A stretch of DNA of 64,000 nucleotides. It comes from Stenotrophomonas sp. HITSZ_GD (lineage in GTDB: Bacteria; Pseudomonadota; Gammaproteobacteria; Xanthomonadales; Xanthomonadaceae). Below, piece after piece: positions 29,022-37,570 of this stretch. The stretch lies in assembly GCF_029543105.1 (NCBI RefSeq), contig NZ_JARQXB010000005.1, positions 166,099-230,098 of the forward strand. The letters are read 5' to 3'. The position numbers and the translations under genes were made by a program. The notes under the pieces were generated by a model, which searched no databases, had not been told where the DNA came from, and worked only from the letters and a program-made list of their open reading frames with translations. The first letter of the stretch is position 1, and each line of letters opens with the position of its first letter.

Positions 29022-29825
29022 ATGAAGAAGACCTTGTTCCGTTCCGCCCTGCTCGCCGCCACGTTCGTGCTGGCCGCGTGCGGTCGTTCCGGCGGCGATG
29101 CCGGCAGCGAGCGCCTGACCGTGGCCGCCACCGCCGTGCCGCATGCCGAGATCCTCGAAGTGGTCAAGCCGATCCTGGAGAAGGAAGGCCTGCAGCTGGA
29201 GGTGCGCGTGTTCAACGACTACGTGCAGCCCAACGACCAGGTCGCGCAGAAGCAGATCGACGTGAACTACTTCCAGACCGAGCCCTACCTGGATGCCTAC
29301 AACCGCGATCGCGGCAGCCAGCTGGTGACCATCGTCGGCGTGCACATCGAGCCGTTCGGCGCTTACTCGCGCCGCTACAAGGCGCTGGCCGACCTGCCGC
29401 AGGGCGCCGAAGTGGCCATTCCCAACGACCCGAGCAACAACAGCCGGGCGCTGATCCTGCTGGACAAGGCGGGCGTCATCAAGCTCAAGGACCCGACCAA
29501 CGCGCTCTCCACCCAGCGCGACATCGTGGAAAACCCCAAGCAGCTCAAGTTCCGCGAACTGGATTCGGCCATGCTGCCGCGCGTGCTGCCGCAGGTGGAC
29601 CTGGCGATGATCAATACCAACTACGCGCTGGACGCCGGCCTGAACCCGACGCAGGACGCGCTGGTGATCGAGAGCAAGGACTCGCCCTACGTGAACTTCC
29701 TGGTCGGCCGCCCGGACAACAAGGACGACCCGCGCGTGCAGAAGCTCGCCAAGGCGCTCACCAGCCCGGAAGTGAAGGCCTTCATCGAGCAGAAGTACCA
29801 CGGCGCGGTGCTACCGGCGTTCTGA
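29022..29825 (+). CDS. metQ: Methionine-binding lipoprotein MetQ
   Basis: 267 residues with a lipoprotein signal (LLAATFVLAACGRSGG), so anchored in the periplasmic face of a membrane. NlpA/MetQ motifs are clear: PHAEILEVVKPILEKEG, FNDYVQPNDQVAQKQIDVNY, FQTEPYLDAYN, VAIPNDPSNNSRALILLDKA and LAMINTNYALDAGLNP. Third gene of metNIQ, 101 bases after metI, and ending before a strong terminator. Confidence 0.96.
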   Translation: MKKTLFRSALLAATFVLAACGRSGGDAGSERLTVAATAVPHAEILEVVKPILEKEGLQLEVRVFNDYVQPNDQVAQKQIDVNYFQTEPYLDAYNRDRGSQLVTIVGVHIEPFGAYSRRYKALADLPQGAEVAIPNDPSNNSRALILLDKAGVIKLKDPTNALSTQRDIVENPKQLKFRELDSAMLPRVLPQVDLAMINTNYALDAGLNPTQDALVIESKDSPYVNFLVGRPDNKDDPRVQKLAKALTSPEVKAFIEQKYHGAVLPAF

Positions 29826-29848
29826 GCCGCGCGCGCATCGCAGACGGC

Positions 29849-29880
29849 AGAAAGGGCCCACGCGGGCCCTTTCTGTTTTT
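29849..29880 (+). terminator. Rho-independent terminator of metNIQ
   Basis: An 11-bp perfect stem (29849-29859 with 29864-29874), loop ACGC, followed by GTTTTT. Ends the met operon and, on the other strand, faces the end of the ompW-like gene. Confidence 0.9.
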
Positions 29881-29901
29881 CAGCATCGACAGGCGAGCGG
29901 C

Positions 29902-30543
29902 TTAGAAACGCGCGCCCACGCCGATACCCACGGTCCACGGGTCCAGCTTCAGGTCCTCGCCGGTACCGGCGCCACCCACGTTGAGCTCCGGACGCGAGTG
30001 CATGTAGCGCGCATCGGCACGGGCGAACCAGGTGGAGTTGATGTTCATGTCCACGCCGACGGTGCCGATGGCGCCCTTGGCGGTATCCAGCGACACGTGC
30101 TGGCCGGTGGCCGAGGCCCCGTCGATCTTCTCGTTGCTGAAGTTCGACTCGTAATAACCCACGCCGACGAACGGGCGGAACGTGTTGTCCGCCTGGCCGA
30201 AGTGGTACTGCGCACTCAGCGCCACCGGCTGCTGCTCGACGGTGCCGATCTTGCCGGCGTCGCCGCGCACGCGGTGGTTGAACTTGTCGGCCGCACCCCA
30301 CAGTTCAACGGCGAAGTTGTCGTTGATGTAGTAGCTGGCGCTCACGGTCGGTGCGGGGCCGCCGTCGATCTTGCGGATGCCCGCGGCCGGGTCGTCCTTG
30401 GGCTGCAGCAGCGTGACGCCGCCGGTGACGGCCCAGTGCTTGCCCGAGGCGGTGTCGGCGGTGGTGCTGTCCTGCGCGAACGCGGACGGCGCGAAGGCGA
30501 TAGCGGAAACGGCGGCCAGGCCCAGGATGGAAATATTGCGCAT
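29902..30543 (-). CDS. ompW: OmpW-family outer-membrane protein
   Basis: 213 residues with a Sec signal peptide (MRNISILGLAAVSAIAFAPS, cleaved after AFA). The mature protein is an eight-stranded barrel of the OmpW family: WAVTGGVTLLQPKDDPAAGI, TVSASYYINDNFAVELWGAA, PVALSAQYHFGQADNTFRPF followed by VGVGYYESNFSNEKI, the latter block near-diagnostic. Ends with the aromatic GIGVGARF expected for BAM-dependent insertion. AGAGGAG upstream sets the start. OmpW proteins are small hydrophobic-compound channels; substrate unknown. Confidence 0.92.
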   Translation of the reverse strand: MRNISILGLAAVSAIAFAPSAFAQDSTTADTASGKHWAVTGGVTLLQPKDDPAAGIRKIDGGPAPTVSASYYINDNFAVELWGAADKFNHRVRGDAGKIGTVEQQPVALSAQYHFGQADNTFRPFVGVGYYESNFSNEKIDGASATGQHVSLDTAKGAIGTVGVDMNINSTWFARADARYMHSRPELNVGGAGTGEDLKLDPWTVGIGVGARF

Positions 30544-30728
30544 GAGGTAACTCCTCTTTCTCTTATTCTTGGGTCCGCGAAGCGCGGACGGGGCCAACGT
30601 AAGGAGCGATGGATGAATCGAAACATGCTCGAACGCGCGCAGCCCGCGAAGCGTTCAGGAACTTTCGCGCGATCGCCCGTCGCGCATGGCGTTGCGCCTG
30701 GAAAGGCTTTCATGCAGATGAAACGCGC

Positions 30729-31259
30729 GTGAGCGACGGTGCGCGCCTGCGGGGCCTTCCCGCGCAAATTCCCGCTGATTGCCGCGTGCTGGTGCTGGGC
30801 TCGATGCCGGGGACGGCATCGCTGGACGCGGCGCGCTACTACGCGCATCCACGCAATCGCTTCTGGCCCCTCATGTCGCGCCTGCTGGGCGTGGAGATGG
30901 GCGGCGACTACGCGTCGCGGCTGGCGCAGTTGCAGGCGTCGGGCGTCGGGCTGTGGGACGTGATCGGCAAATGCGTGCGCGTCGGTAGCCTGGATGCGGC
31001 GATCGAGCGGGCCAGCGTGGTGCCCAATCCGCTGCCCGATACCCTTGCCGGCCTGCCCGCGCTGCGCGCCGTGGCCTGCAACGGCGCCGAGGCCTACCGG
31101 CTGTGGCAGCGCTGGATCGCCCCCAGCCTGCCGAGCGCGCTCGCCGGCTTGCCGGTGTTGGCCCTGCCGTCCACCAGCCCGGCGAACGCCGCGTTCGGCA
31201 TCGACCGGCTGGCGGCCGCATGGGCGCCGGTGCGGGCGTATCTCGCGCCGCGGGCGTGA
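30729..31259 (+). CDS. DNA-deoxyinosine (hypoxanthine) glycosylase, UDG superfamily
   Basis: 176 residues from GTG. The motif VLVLGSMPGTASLDAARYYA, then HPRNRFWPLMSRLLG, is that of the hypoxanthine-DNA glycosylase branch of the uracil-DNA glycosylase superfamily (motif GSMPGxxS with YYxHPxNxFW). The C-terminal motif ALPSTSPANA replaces the HPS of other UDGs. The frame is open for 120 bases upstream, but the family similarity begins right at this GTG. Predicted repair of deaminated adenine. Divergent from ompW. Confidence 0.85.
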   Translation: MSDGARLRGLPAQIPADCRVLVLGSMPGTASLDAARYYAHPRNRFWPLMSRLLGVEMGGDYASRLAQLQASGVGLWDVIGKCVRVGSLDAAIERASVVPNPLPDTLAGLPALRAVACNGAEAYRLWQRWIAPSLPSALAGLPVLALPSTSPANAAFGIDRLAAAWAPVRAYLAPRA

Positions 31260-31353
31260 GCGTTGGCGCAAGCAGAGGGACTGTGCGCCGGCGTATCGTG
31301 CCGGAAGCGAACGCTTCGTCCCGCCGCGGCGCCCACATTTTCGCCGGTAACGG

Positions 31354-31382
31354 TTGGCGCGTGGGCCCCAGCCCGCCACAAT
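31354..31382 (+). promoter_or_regulatory. Candidate promoter of aceF
   Basis: TTGGCG (31354-31359), a 17-base spacer and CACAAT (31377-31382), 34 bases before the aceF start. Reasonable sigma-70 match; supports aceF being transcribed apart from aceE, which is not in the window. Confidence 0.5.
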
Positions 31383-31416
31383 AGGGGTTTCCCCACCTGT
31401 TGCCCGGAGTACTGTA

Positions 31417-32823
31417 ATGGCCGAAATCAAGGAAGCACTTGTCCCCGATATCGGTGACTACAGCGATATCCCGGTGATCGAAGTGCTGGTCGCCGTCGGC
31501 GACACGGTCAAGAAGGACCAGGGCCTGGTGACGCTGGAATCGGACAAGGCCACGATGGAAGTGCCCTCGTCGGTGTCCGGCGTGGTCAAGGAAATCAAGG
31601 TCAAGGTGGGCGATACGCTGTCCGAGGGCGGCCTGGTGGCGCTGATCGAGGTCGCCGAGGGTGGGGAGGCCAAGCCGGCCGCCGCCGCCGCGCCGGCTGC
31701 CCCGACCAAGGCCGAGGCGCCCAAGCCGGTGGCCGCCGCCGAGACGGGCACCCAGGTCGAGCCGGTCGCCCCGTCCGCGCAGCCGGACAAGCTGGCGCAG
31801 CGCGAGATCGCGCAGGAAAACGCCACCGCGCCCGCGCAGCCTTCGGCCGGCGAGCGCAGCGTGCCGCCGGTCAGCTTCGATGCCGACGCCGTGCTGCCTT
31901 CCAAGGTGGCCTATGCCAGCCCCGCCGTGCGCGTGTTCGCCCGCGAACTGGGCGTGGACCTGCTGCAACTCAAGGGCACCGAGAAGGGCGGGCGCATCAC
32001 CCGCGAGGACGTGCAGCGCTACGTCAAGGCCGCGCTCAGCGGCGGCGTGCCGGCCGCGGGCGGCACCGTGGCCGCCGGTGGCGGCCTGAACCTGCTGCCG
32101 TGGCCGAAGGTGGACTTCAGCAAGTTCGGCGAGACCGAAACCCAGCCGCTGTCGCGCATCAAGAAGATTTCCGGCGCCAACCTGGCGCGCAACTGGGCGA
32201 TGATCCCGCACGTCACCCAGTTCGAGCAGGCCGACATCACCGAGCTGGAAGCGCTGCGCGTGGCGCTCAACAAGGAGAACGAGAAGGCCGGCATCAAGCT
32301 GACCATGCTCGCCTTCCTCATCAAGGCCAGCGCCGCGGCGCTGAAGAAGTTCCCCGAGTTCAACGCGTCGCTCGATGCCAGCGGCGAGAACCTCACCCTG
32401 AAGAAGTATTTCCACATCGGCTTTGCCGCCGATACGCCCAACGGCCTGGTCGTGCCGGTGATCCGCGACGTGGACAAGAAGGGCGTGGTGCAGATCGCGC
32501 AGGAAACCGGCGAGCTCGCCAAGAAGGCGCGCGACGGCAAGCTCGGCCCGGCCGACATGAGCGGCGGCTGCTTCTCGATCAGCTCGTTGGGTGGCATCGG
32601 TGGCACCGCGTTCACCCCGATCGTCAATGCGCCGGAAGTGGCGATCCTGGGCGTGTCCAAGTCCTCGATCCAGCCGGTGTGGGATGGCAAGCAGTTCCAG
32701 CCCAAGCTGATGCTGCCGCTGTCGCTGAGCTACGACCATCGCGTGATCGACGGCGCGCTGGCCGCGCGTTTCACCACCTACCTGGGCCAGGTGCTCGCCG
32801 ACATGCGTCGCGTGCTGCTGTGA
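31417..32823 (+). CDS. aceF: Pyruvate dehydrogenase E2, dihydrolipoamide acetyltransferase
   Basis: 468 residues. Core of the pyruvate dehydrogenase complex, transferring acetyl from lipoyl to CoA. One N-terminal lipoyl domain with the lipoylated K44 in VTLESDKATMEVPSS; an Ala/Pro linker; a peripheral subunit-binding domain (KVAYASPAVRVFARELGVDL); and the catalytic domain with the active-site His in SLSYDHRVIDGALAARF. A single lipoyl domain is fewer than the three in E. coli. The stop overlaps a short secreted-protein gene, and lpd follows. Confidence 0.96.
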   Translation: MAEIKEALVPDIGDYSDIPVIEVLVAVGDTVKKDQGLVTLESDKATMEVPSSVSGVVKEIKVKVGDTLSEGGLVALIEVAEGGEAKPAAAAAPAAPTKAEAPKPVAAAETGTQVEPVAPSAQPDKLAQREIAQENATAPAQPSAGERSVPPVSFDADAVLPSKVAYASPAVRVFARELGVDLLQLKGTEKGGRITREDVQRYVKAALSGGVPAAGGTVAAGGGLNLLPWPKVDFSKFGETETQPLSRIKKISGANLARNWAMIPHVTQFEQADITELEALRVALNKENEKAGIKLTMLAFLIKASAAALKKFPEFNASLDASGENLTLKKYFHIGFAADTPNGLVVPVIRDVDKKGVVQIAQETGELAKKARDGKLGPADMSGGCFSISSLGGIGGTAFTPIVNAPEVAILGVSKSSIQPVWDGKQFQPKLMLPLSLSYDHRVIDGALAARFTTYLGQVLADMRRVLL

Positions 32824-33473
32824 GGGCAGCGCTGCTGATGATGGCCGCCGCGGCGTTCGTCGCGGCGGTTCCCGCGCCGGCCTTCGCCTGGGGCACTTGC
32901 AACGTCAACCTCGGGCGCGGCTGGCCGCCGGCCGTGGGCAACTACGGCGGCGCGGTGGAAAAGCTGTTCGACGGGCAAGCACAGCCGGCGCTGTCGCTGG
33001 TGACGCTGCCGGCGCGCGGCGTGGAAACCGGCATCTCGTTGCTGCCGTCCGAGCGCGGCGACTGGACGCTGCGCTACAGCCGGGCCGAACAGCGCGTGTA
33101 CAACCGCATCGAGACCGGCCAGCGCATCGGCGTGGAGCTGCGTACCGCGCAGACCCCGGAGACCTTCGAGATCCCGATTCCGGCTGCGCTGGCGCAGCGC
33201 CTGCTCAGCAGCTGGAGCAGCGCGCTCGGGCAGATGTCGCCGCAAGGCCGCGATGCGCCGGTGATCGATGGCGAAGTGCTGTCGTTCGTGGTCAACGGCG
33301 TGCGCTACAGCGGCACGCGCCCGACGTGCGGCGCCGGCGAGTTGATGCTGCAGCAGGTCGCGCTGCTGATCGAGGCCAGCGAAGGCAAGGAAAAGAAGCG
33401 CGAGAAGCGCTGGAACGAAATCGAATCGTCGCTGGATGAACTCCAGCAGACGTTGGCCGGCACGGCCGGCTGA
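32820..33473 (+). CDS. Secreted hypothetical protein between aceF and lpd
   Basis: 217 residues from GTG overlapping the aceF stop (GTGA). Signal peptide MRAALLMMAAAAFVAAVPAP, cleaved near AFA-WG. The mature part contains two Cys (GTCNVN and RPTCGAG) that may pair, LPARGVETGISLLPSERGDW, WTLRYSRAEQRVYNRIETGQ and a C-terminal charged coiled-coil helix with EGKEKKREKRW. No family recognised. Its position inside a central-metabolism operon is odd: it is exported, while its neighbours are cytoplasmic. Confidence 0.7.
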   Translation: MRAALLMMAAAAFVAAVPAPAFAWGTCNVNLGRGWPPAVGNYGGAVEKLFDGQAQPALSLVTLPARGVETGISLLPSERGDWTLRYSRAEQRVYNRIETGQRIGVELRTAQTPETFEIPIPAALAQRLLSSWSSALGQMSPQGRDAPVIDGEVLSFVVNGVRYSGTRPTCGAGELMLQQVALLIEASEGKEKKREKRWNEIESSLDELQQTLAGTAG

Positions 33474-33493
33474 TCCCCCACAGGAGAAGTTTC

Positions 33494-35311
33494 ATGGCAG
33501 TCATCGAAATCAAGGTCCCGGACATCGGCGACTACAGCGACGTCCCGGTCATCGAGGTGCTCGTCGCCGTTGGCGACAAGGTTGCCAAGGACCAGGGCCT
33601 GGTGACGCTGGAGTCGGACAAGGCCACGCTGGAGGTGCCTTCCAGCGCCGCGGGCGTGGTCAAGGAACTCAAGGTCAAGCTGGGCGACACGCTTTCGCAG
33701 GGCGACGTGGTGCTGCTGCTGGAGAGCGAAGGCGAGGGCGCCGCGCCCGCGCCGGCCGCCGCCAAGCCGGCGCCGGCCCAGGCCGAAGTGCCGGCCAGCA
33801 AGCCGCCGGTCACCCCGTCGCACCGCGCGCCGGCCGAGCCGGCCGCCCCGAAGCCGGCGCTGTCCACCGGCAAGCCGGCCGACATCGAATGCCGCATCGT
33901 CGTGCTGGGCTCGGGCCCCGGCGGCTACACCGCCGCGTTCCGCGCCGCCGACCTGGGGCTGGATACCGTGCTGGTCGAGCGCTACAGCTCGCTGGGCGGC
34001 GTGTGCCTCAACGTGGGCTGCATCCCGTCCAAGGCGCTGCTGCACGCTGCCAACGTCATCGACGAGGCGCACCACGCCGGCGAGGACCTGGGCATCGAAT
34101 TCGGCAAGCCGAAGATCACCCTGGACAAGCTGCGCAGCTACAAGGAAAAGGTGGTCGGCAAGCTGACCGGCGGCTTGGCCGCGATGGGCAAGCAGCGCAA
34201 GGTGCGCGTGGTGCAGGGCGTGGGCACGTTCGTTTCGCCGAACGAGCTGGAGATCGTCGGCGCCGACGGCAAGACCCAGCTGCTGCGCTTCGAGCAGTGC
34301 ATCATCGCCGCCGGTTCGCAGGCGGTGAAGCTGCCGAACTTCCCGTGGGACGACAAGCGGGTGATGGACTCCACCGACGCGCTGGAACTGGCCGACGTGC
34401 CGGGCAAGCTGCTGGTCGTCGGCGGCGGCATCATCGGCCTGGAAATGGCCACCGTGTACAGCGCGCTGGGCAGCCAGGTCACCGTGGTCGAGTTCATGGA
34501 CCAGCTGATGCCGGGCGCCGACAAGGACCTGGTCAAGCCGCTGGCCGACCGCCTGAAGAAGCAGGGCATCGAGGTCCACCTCAAGACCAAGGCCGCCGGC
34601 GTCAAGGCCGAGAAGGCCGGCATCACGGTGAGCTTCGAGGCAGCCGCCGAAGGCGAGACGCCGGCGCTGGCCTCGGGCACCTACGACCGCGTGCTGGTCG
34701 CGGTGGGCCGCGCGCCGAACGGCAAGAAGATCGGCGCCGAACTGGCGGGCGTCAACGTGACCGAGCGCGGTTTCATCCCGGTCGATCGCCAGATGCGCAC
34801 CAACCAGCCGCACATCTTCGCCATCGGCGACATCGTCGGTAACCCGATGCTGGCCCACAAGGCCACGCACGAAGGCAAGCTGGCCGCCGAAGTGGCCGCC
34901 GGCGAGAAGAAGGAGTGGGTGGCGCGGGTGATTCCGTCGGTGGCCTACACCAACCCCGAAATCGCCTGGGTGGGCGTGACGGAGACCGAAGCCAAGGCCA
35001 AGGGCCTGAAAGTGGGCGTGGCCAAGTTCCCGTGGGCGGCCAGCGGCCGCGCGATCGGCATTGGCCGCACCGAGGGCTTCACCAAGCTGATCTTCGACGA
35101 GGAGACGCACCGCGTGATCGGTGGCGCCATCGTCGGCGTGCATGCCGGCGACCTGCTGGCCGAGATCGGCCTGGCCATCGAGATGGGCGCCGAGGCCGAG
35201 GACATCGGCCACACGGTCCATGCGCATCCGACGCTGAGCGAATCGGTCGGCATGAGCGCGGAGATCTACGACGGCACCATCACCGATCTGTACATTCCGA
35301 AGAAGAAGTAA
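33494..35311 (+). CDS. lpd: Dihydrolipoyl dehydrogenase (E3) with N-terminal lipoyl domain
   Basis: 605 residues, longer than the usual ~475 because an extra lipoyl domain (1-80, lipoyl K43 in TLESDKATLEVPSS) and an Ala/Pro linker precede the enzyme. The flavoprotein part has FAD-binding VVLGSGPGGYTAAFRAADLG, the redox-active disulfide in GGVCLNVGCIPSK, an NAD site VVGGGIIGLEMATVYSALGS, and the C-terminal His-Glu pair in HTVHAHPTLSES. Its lipoyl domain is nearly the same as that of aceF, suggesting domain duplication. Reoxidises lipoyl groups in the pyruvate dehydrogenase complex. Confidence 0.96.
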   Translation: MAVIEIKVPDIGDYSDVPVIEVLVAVGDKVAKDQGLVTLESDKATLEVPSSAAGVVKELKVKLGDTLSQGDVVLLLESEGEGAAPAPAAAKPAPAQAEVPASKPPVTPSHRAPAEPAAPKPALSTGKPADIECRIVVLGSGPGGYTAAFRAADLGLDTVLVERYSSLGGVCLNVGCIPSKALLHAANVIDEAHHAGEDLGIEFGKPKITLDKLRSYKEKVVGKLTGGLAAMGKQRKVRVVQGVGTFVSPNELEIVGADGKTQLLRFEQCIIAAGSQAVKLPNFPWDDKRVMDSTDALELADVPGKLLVVGGGIIGLEMATVYSALGSQVTVVEFMDQLMPGADKDLVKPLADRLKKQGIEVHLKTKAAGVKAEKAGITVSFEAAAEGETPALASGTYDRVLVAVGRAPNGKKIGAELAGVNVTERGFIPVDRQMRTNQPHIFAIGDIVGNPMLAHKATHEGKLAAEVAAGEKKEWVARVIPSVAYTNPEIAWVGVTETEAKAKGLKVGVAKFPWAASGRAIGIGRTEGFTKLIFDEETHRVIGGAIVGVHAGDLLAEIGLAIEMGAEAEDIGHTVHAHPTLSESVGMSAEIYDGTITDLYIPKKK

Positions 35312-35333
35312 CGCGACGTCCGGATCGACCGCC

Positions 35334-35358
35334 AACGCCCCCGCTCGCCGGGGGCGTT
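35334..35358 (+). terminator. Hairpin after lpd
   Basis: A 10-bp perfect stem (35334-35343 with 35349-35358), 5-base loop, 22 bases after the lpd stop. Weak T content follows. Probable terminator of the aceF-lpd operon. Confidence 0.65.
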
Positions 35359-35497
35359 CGCGTTTAAGCGCTTCTCGATGTGACCAAGTTCCGATTGCGC
35401 GTTTTTCGGGCGATCTTTCGCACGCATGGGGCGATTCCTGCTGCGGCGTCGTGCCGCTTCTGATTCCCTGTCGGCTCCTTTATCGCGGGGAGGTGAC

Positions 35498-37525
35498 ATG
35501 AAGCTGCAAGGAATTCTGCTGGCCGGCCTGCTGTGCGGCGCATGCGTGGGGCATGCGCAGGCCGAGCGCAACAAGGTGCTGGTGATCGGGCTCGATGGCT
35601 TTCGCGCCGATGTCTACGGGCATGCCCGCACGCCGCATCTGGACGCACTGGTGAGGGAGGGCTATCTCTCCGGCGAAGGCTGGACGGCGGACACCGCGGT
35701 CAGTGGCAGCGGCTGGGCGTCGATCATCACCGGCGTGGAGCGCGACAAGCACGGCGTGCGCGACAACCGTTTCGAAGGCAGCCGCTTCGCCGACCATCCG
35801 GAGGTATTCACCCACATCGAGCGCGCCAAGCCCGGGCTGCGCACCGCCGCGCTGCTGAGTTGGCCGGCGCTGGCCAGCCACGTCCCGTGGGGCGCCGACG
35901 TGGTCTTCGATGGCGGCTACGACGACGACCGCGTGCTGCAGAAGGCGCAGGCGCTGCTGGCATCGAAGTCCTCCCCGGATGTCATGCTGGTCAACTTCAA
36001 CGAGCCCGATGGCAGCGGGCACGCCGGCGACTACTTCGATCTCGACGCGCCGGGTTACCTCCAGGCGATCGAAACCGCCGACGCGCGCATCGGCGCGTTG
36101 ATGCGCGCGATCCGCCAGCGGCCCGAAGCGCGCAACGAAAACTGGCTGGTGGTGGTCGCCACCGACCATGGCGGGTCGCGCCACCACGGCGAGAACATCC
36201 CCGAGCATCGCAAGACGCTGGTGGGCTTCAGCGGCAAGTCGGTCGCCGCGCTGGGCGTGGACCCGCTGCGGCTGGCGCCGCGGCAGGTCGACATCGTGCC
36301 TTCCGTACTCGCGCATCTCGGGCTGCCGCAGCCGAACGGGCTGGACGGGCGCCGCATGCTGCGCCCGCTGGCCGAGCCCGCCGCCGCGCTGGGCCGCAAC
36401 CAGTTGGTCAACGGTGACGCCGAGTATTCGGTCGGACGGCTCGATCGTGCCTACGACAGCGACGTGCCCGGCTGGCGCAAGGGCAATGGCGGCCAAGTGG
36501 TGGACTACGCCACGCACGCGTGGCTGCCGGCCCCTGGTGCGCGCGCGGGCGCGAACCTTTTCATCGGCCGCGACGCCGGCCAGTCCCTCAACACACTGAC
36601 GCAGCGCGTGCCGCTGCAAGGCGCGCTGGCGAATGCGCGCAGTTTCCGCCTCAGCGCCGACCTCGGCGCGGCACCCGGCCACCGCGCACGGGTGTTCGTG
36701 CGCTTCACCGGCGAGGGGCGGGTCACCGGCTTCACGCGCGATGGCGTACTGCACCTGTTCAAGGGCCTGGGCTACTGGCGCTATTCACTGGCCGAACAGC
36801 GCGTGCTGCCCGGCTATCCGGAGCCGATACGCACCGCCTGGCCGGGCTTGGCCGGCTTCGCCGGCGGTGCGGCGGACCTGGACAGCGTGTTGCTCAAGGG
36901 CGAAACGGCGTATTTCTTCAAGGATGGGCAATACCTGGCCTATGACCTGGGCACGCAAGCGGTGGTGGGCGGTCCCCAGGTCATCGACGGCGCCTGGCCG
37001 GGCCTGGATCGATTCGCCGGCGGTGCGCGCGAGTTCGACGGTGCGTTCCGTGCCGCCTCGGGAGACCGTGCCTTCGTGTTCAAGGGGGATCGCTACGTCC
37101 GTTATGACGTGGGGGCCGGCCGCGCGGATGCCCACTATCCCGCGTACCTGTCCGATAGCACCTGGCCCGGCACGGGCTTCTGGCCCGCCGATTGGCATGG
37201 CCTGGTGGAGGGCGAGGGCGCGCAGGCGTTCGTGTTCAAGCCCGGCGAATACCTGGTGTACGACCGCGGCGCCGACCGTGCCCTGCAAGCCAGACCGGGC
37301 TCGTTCCACCACGGCGCGTTGGCCGGGCTGGAAGACCTGTATGACGGCGAATGGTTCGAGGTGGCCTCGGGGGCGGGGAGCGGCGTACTGCAGACGCAGG
37401 TCCTGCAAGGCGATGTACCGCCCGGTGCGCGCGTGGCAGAGGTCGAAATCCGCTTCGAGCATCCGGTCCCCGGCGCGAAAGGCGATGCCTACGCCGACAA
37501 TCTATCGCTAACGTTCTTGCCCTGA
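35498..37525 (+). CDS. Secreted alkaline-phosphatase-superfamily phosphodiesterase with hemopexin-like propeller
   Basis: 675 residues after a strong GGGGAGGTGA ribosome site. Signal peptide (LLAGLLCGACVGHAQA). Residues ~25-300 form a nucleotide pyrophosphatase/alkaline phosphatase-type domain: metal Asp in VIGLDGFRADVYG, nucleophile region TAVSGSGWASIITGVERDKH, metal ligands in NEPDGSGHAGDYFD and VVATDHGGSRHHGENIPEHR. From ~300 a beta-sandwich begins (NQLVNGDAEYS, GANLFIGRDAGQSLNTLTQR). It is interrupted at ~415-605 by four hemopexin-like repeats (YFFKDGQYLAYD, FVFKGDRYVRYD, FVFKPGEYLVYD) and resumes to end AYADNLSLTF. Monocistronic; substrate unknown. Confidence 0.85.
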   Translation: MKLQGILLAGLLCGACVGHAQAERNKVLVIGLDGFRADVYGHARTPHLDALVREGYLSGEGWTADTAVSGSGWASIITGVERDKHGVRDNRFEGSRFADHPEVFTHIERAKPGLRTAALLSWPALASHVPWGADVVFDGGYDDDRVLQKAQALLASKSSPDVMLVNFNEPDGSGHAGDYFDLDAPGYLQAIETADARIGALMRAIRQRPEARNENWLVVVATDHGGSRHHGENIPEHRKTLVGFSGKSVAALGVDPLRLAPRQVDIVPSVLAHLGLPQPNGLDGRRMLRPLAEPAAALGRNQLVNGDAEYSVGRLDRAYDSDVPGWRKGNGGQVVDYATHAWLPAPGARAGANLFIGRDAGQSLNTLTQRVPLQGALANARSFRLSADLGAAPGHRARVFVRFTGEGRVTGFTRDGVLHLFKGLGYWRYSLAEQRVLPGYPEPIRTAWPGLAGFAGGAADLDSVLLKGETAYFFKDGQYLAYDLGTQAVVGGPQVIDGAWPGLDRFAGGAREFDGAFRAASGDRAFVFKGDRYVRYDVGAGRADAHYPAYLSDSTWPGTGFWPADWHGLVEGEGAQAFVFKPGEYLVYDRGADRALQARPGSFHHGALAGLEDLYDGEWFEVASGAGSGVLQTQVLQGDVPPGARVAEVEIRFEHPVPGAKGDAYADNLSLTFLP

Positions 37526-37533
37526 AGGCGGCG

Positions 37534-37563
37534 GAAAGCAGGGCGCGGGCGCGCCCTGCTTTC
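37534..37563. terminator. Convergent 13-bp hairpin terminator
   Basis: A perfect 13-bp stem (37534-37546 with 37551-37563), loop GGGC, with AAA/TTT at the base of the stem. It lies between the phosphodiesterase stop and the stop of the minus-strand barrel gene, so it probably serves both. Confidence 0.7.
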
Positions 37564-37570
37564 ATGTGGA

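Noticed and set aside
30609..30728. N-terminal extension of the DNA-deoxyinosine glycosylase from the ATG at 30609
   Set aside because: The added 40 residues are Arg-rich and overlap the ompW promoter region; family similarity starts at the GTG 30729.
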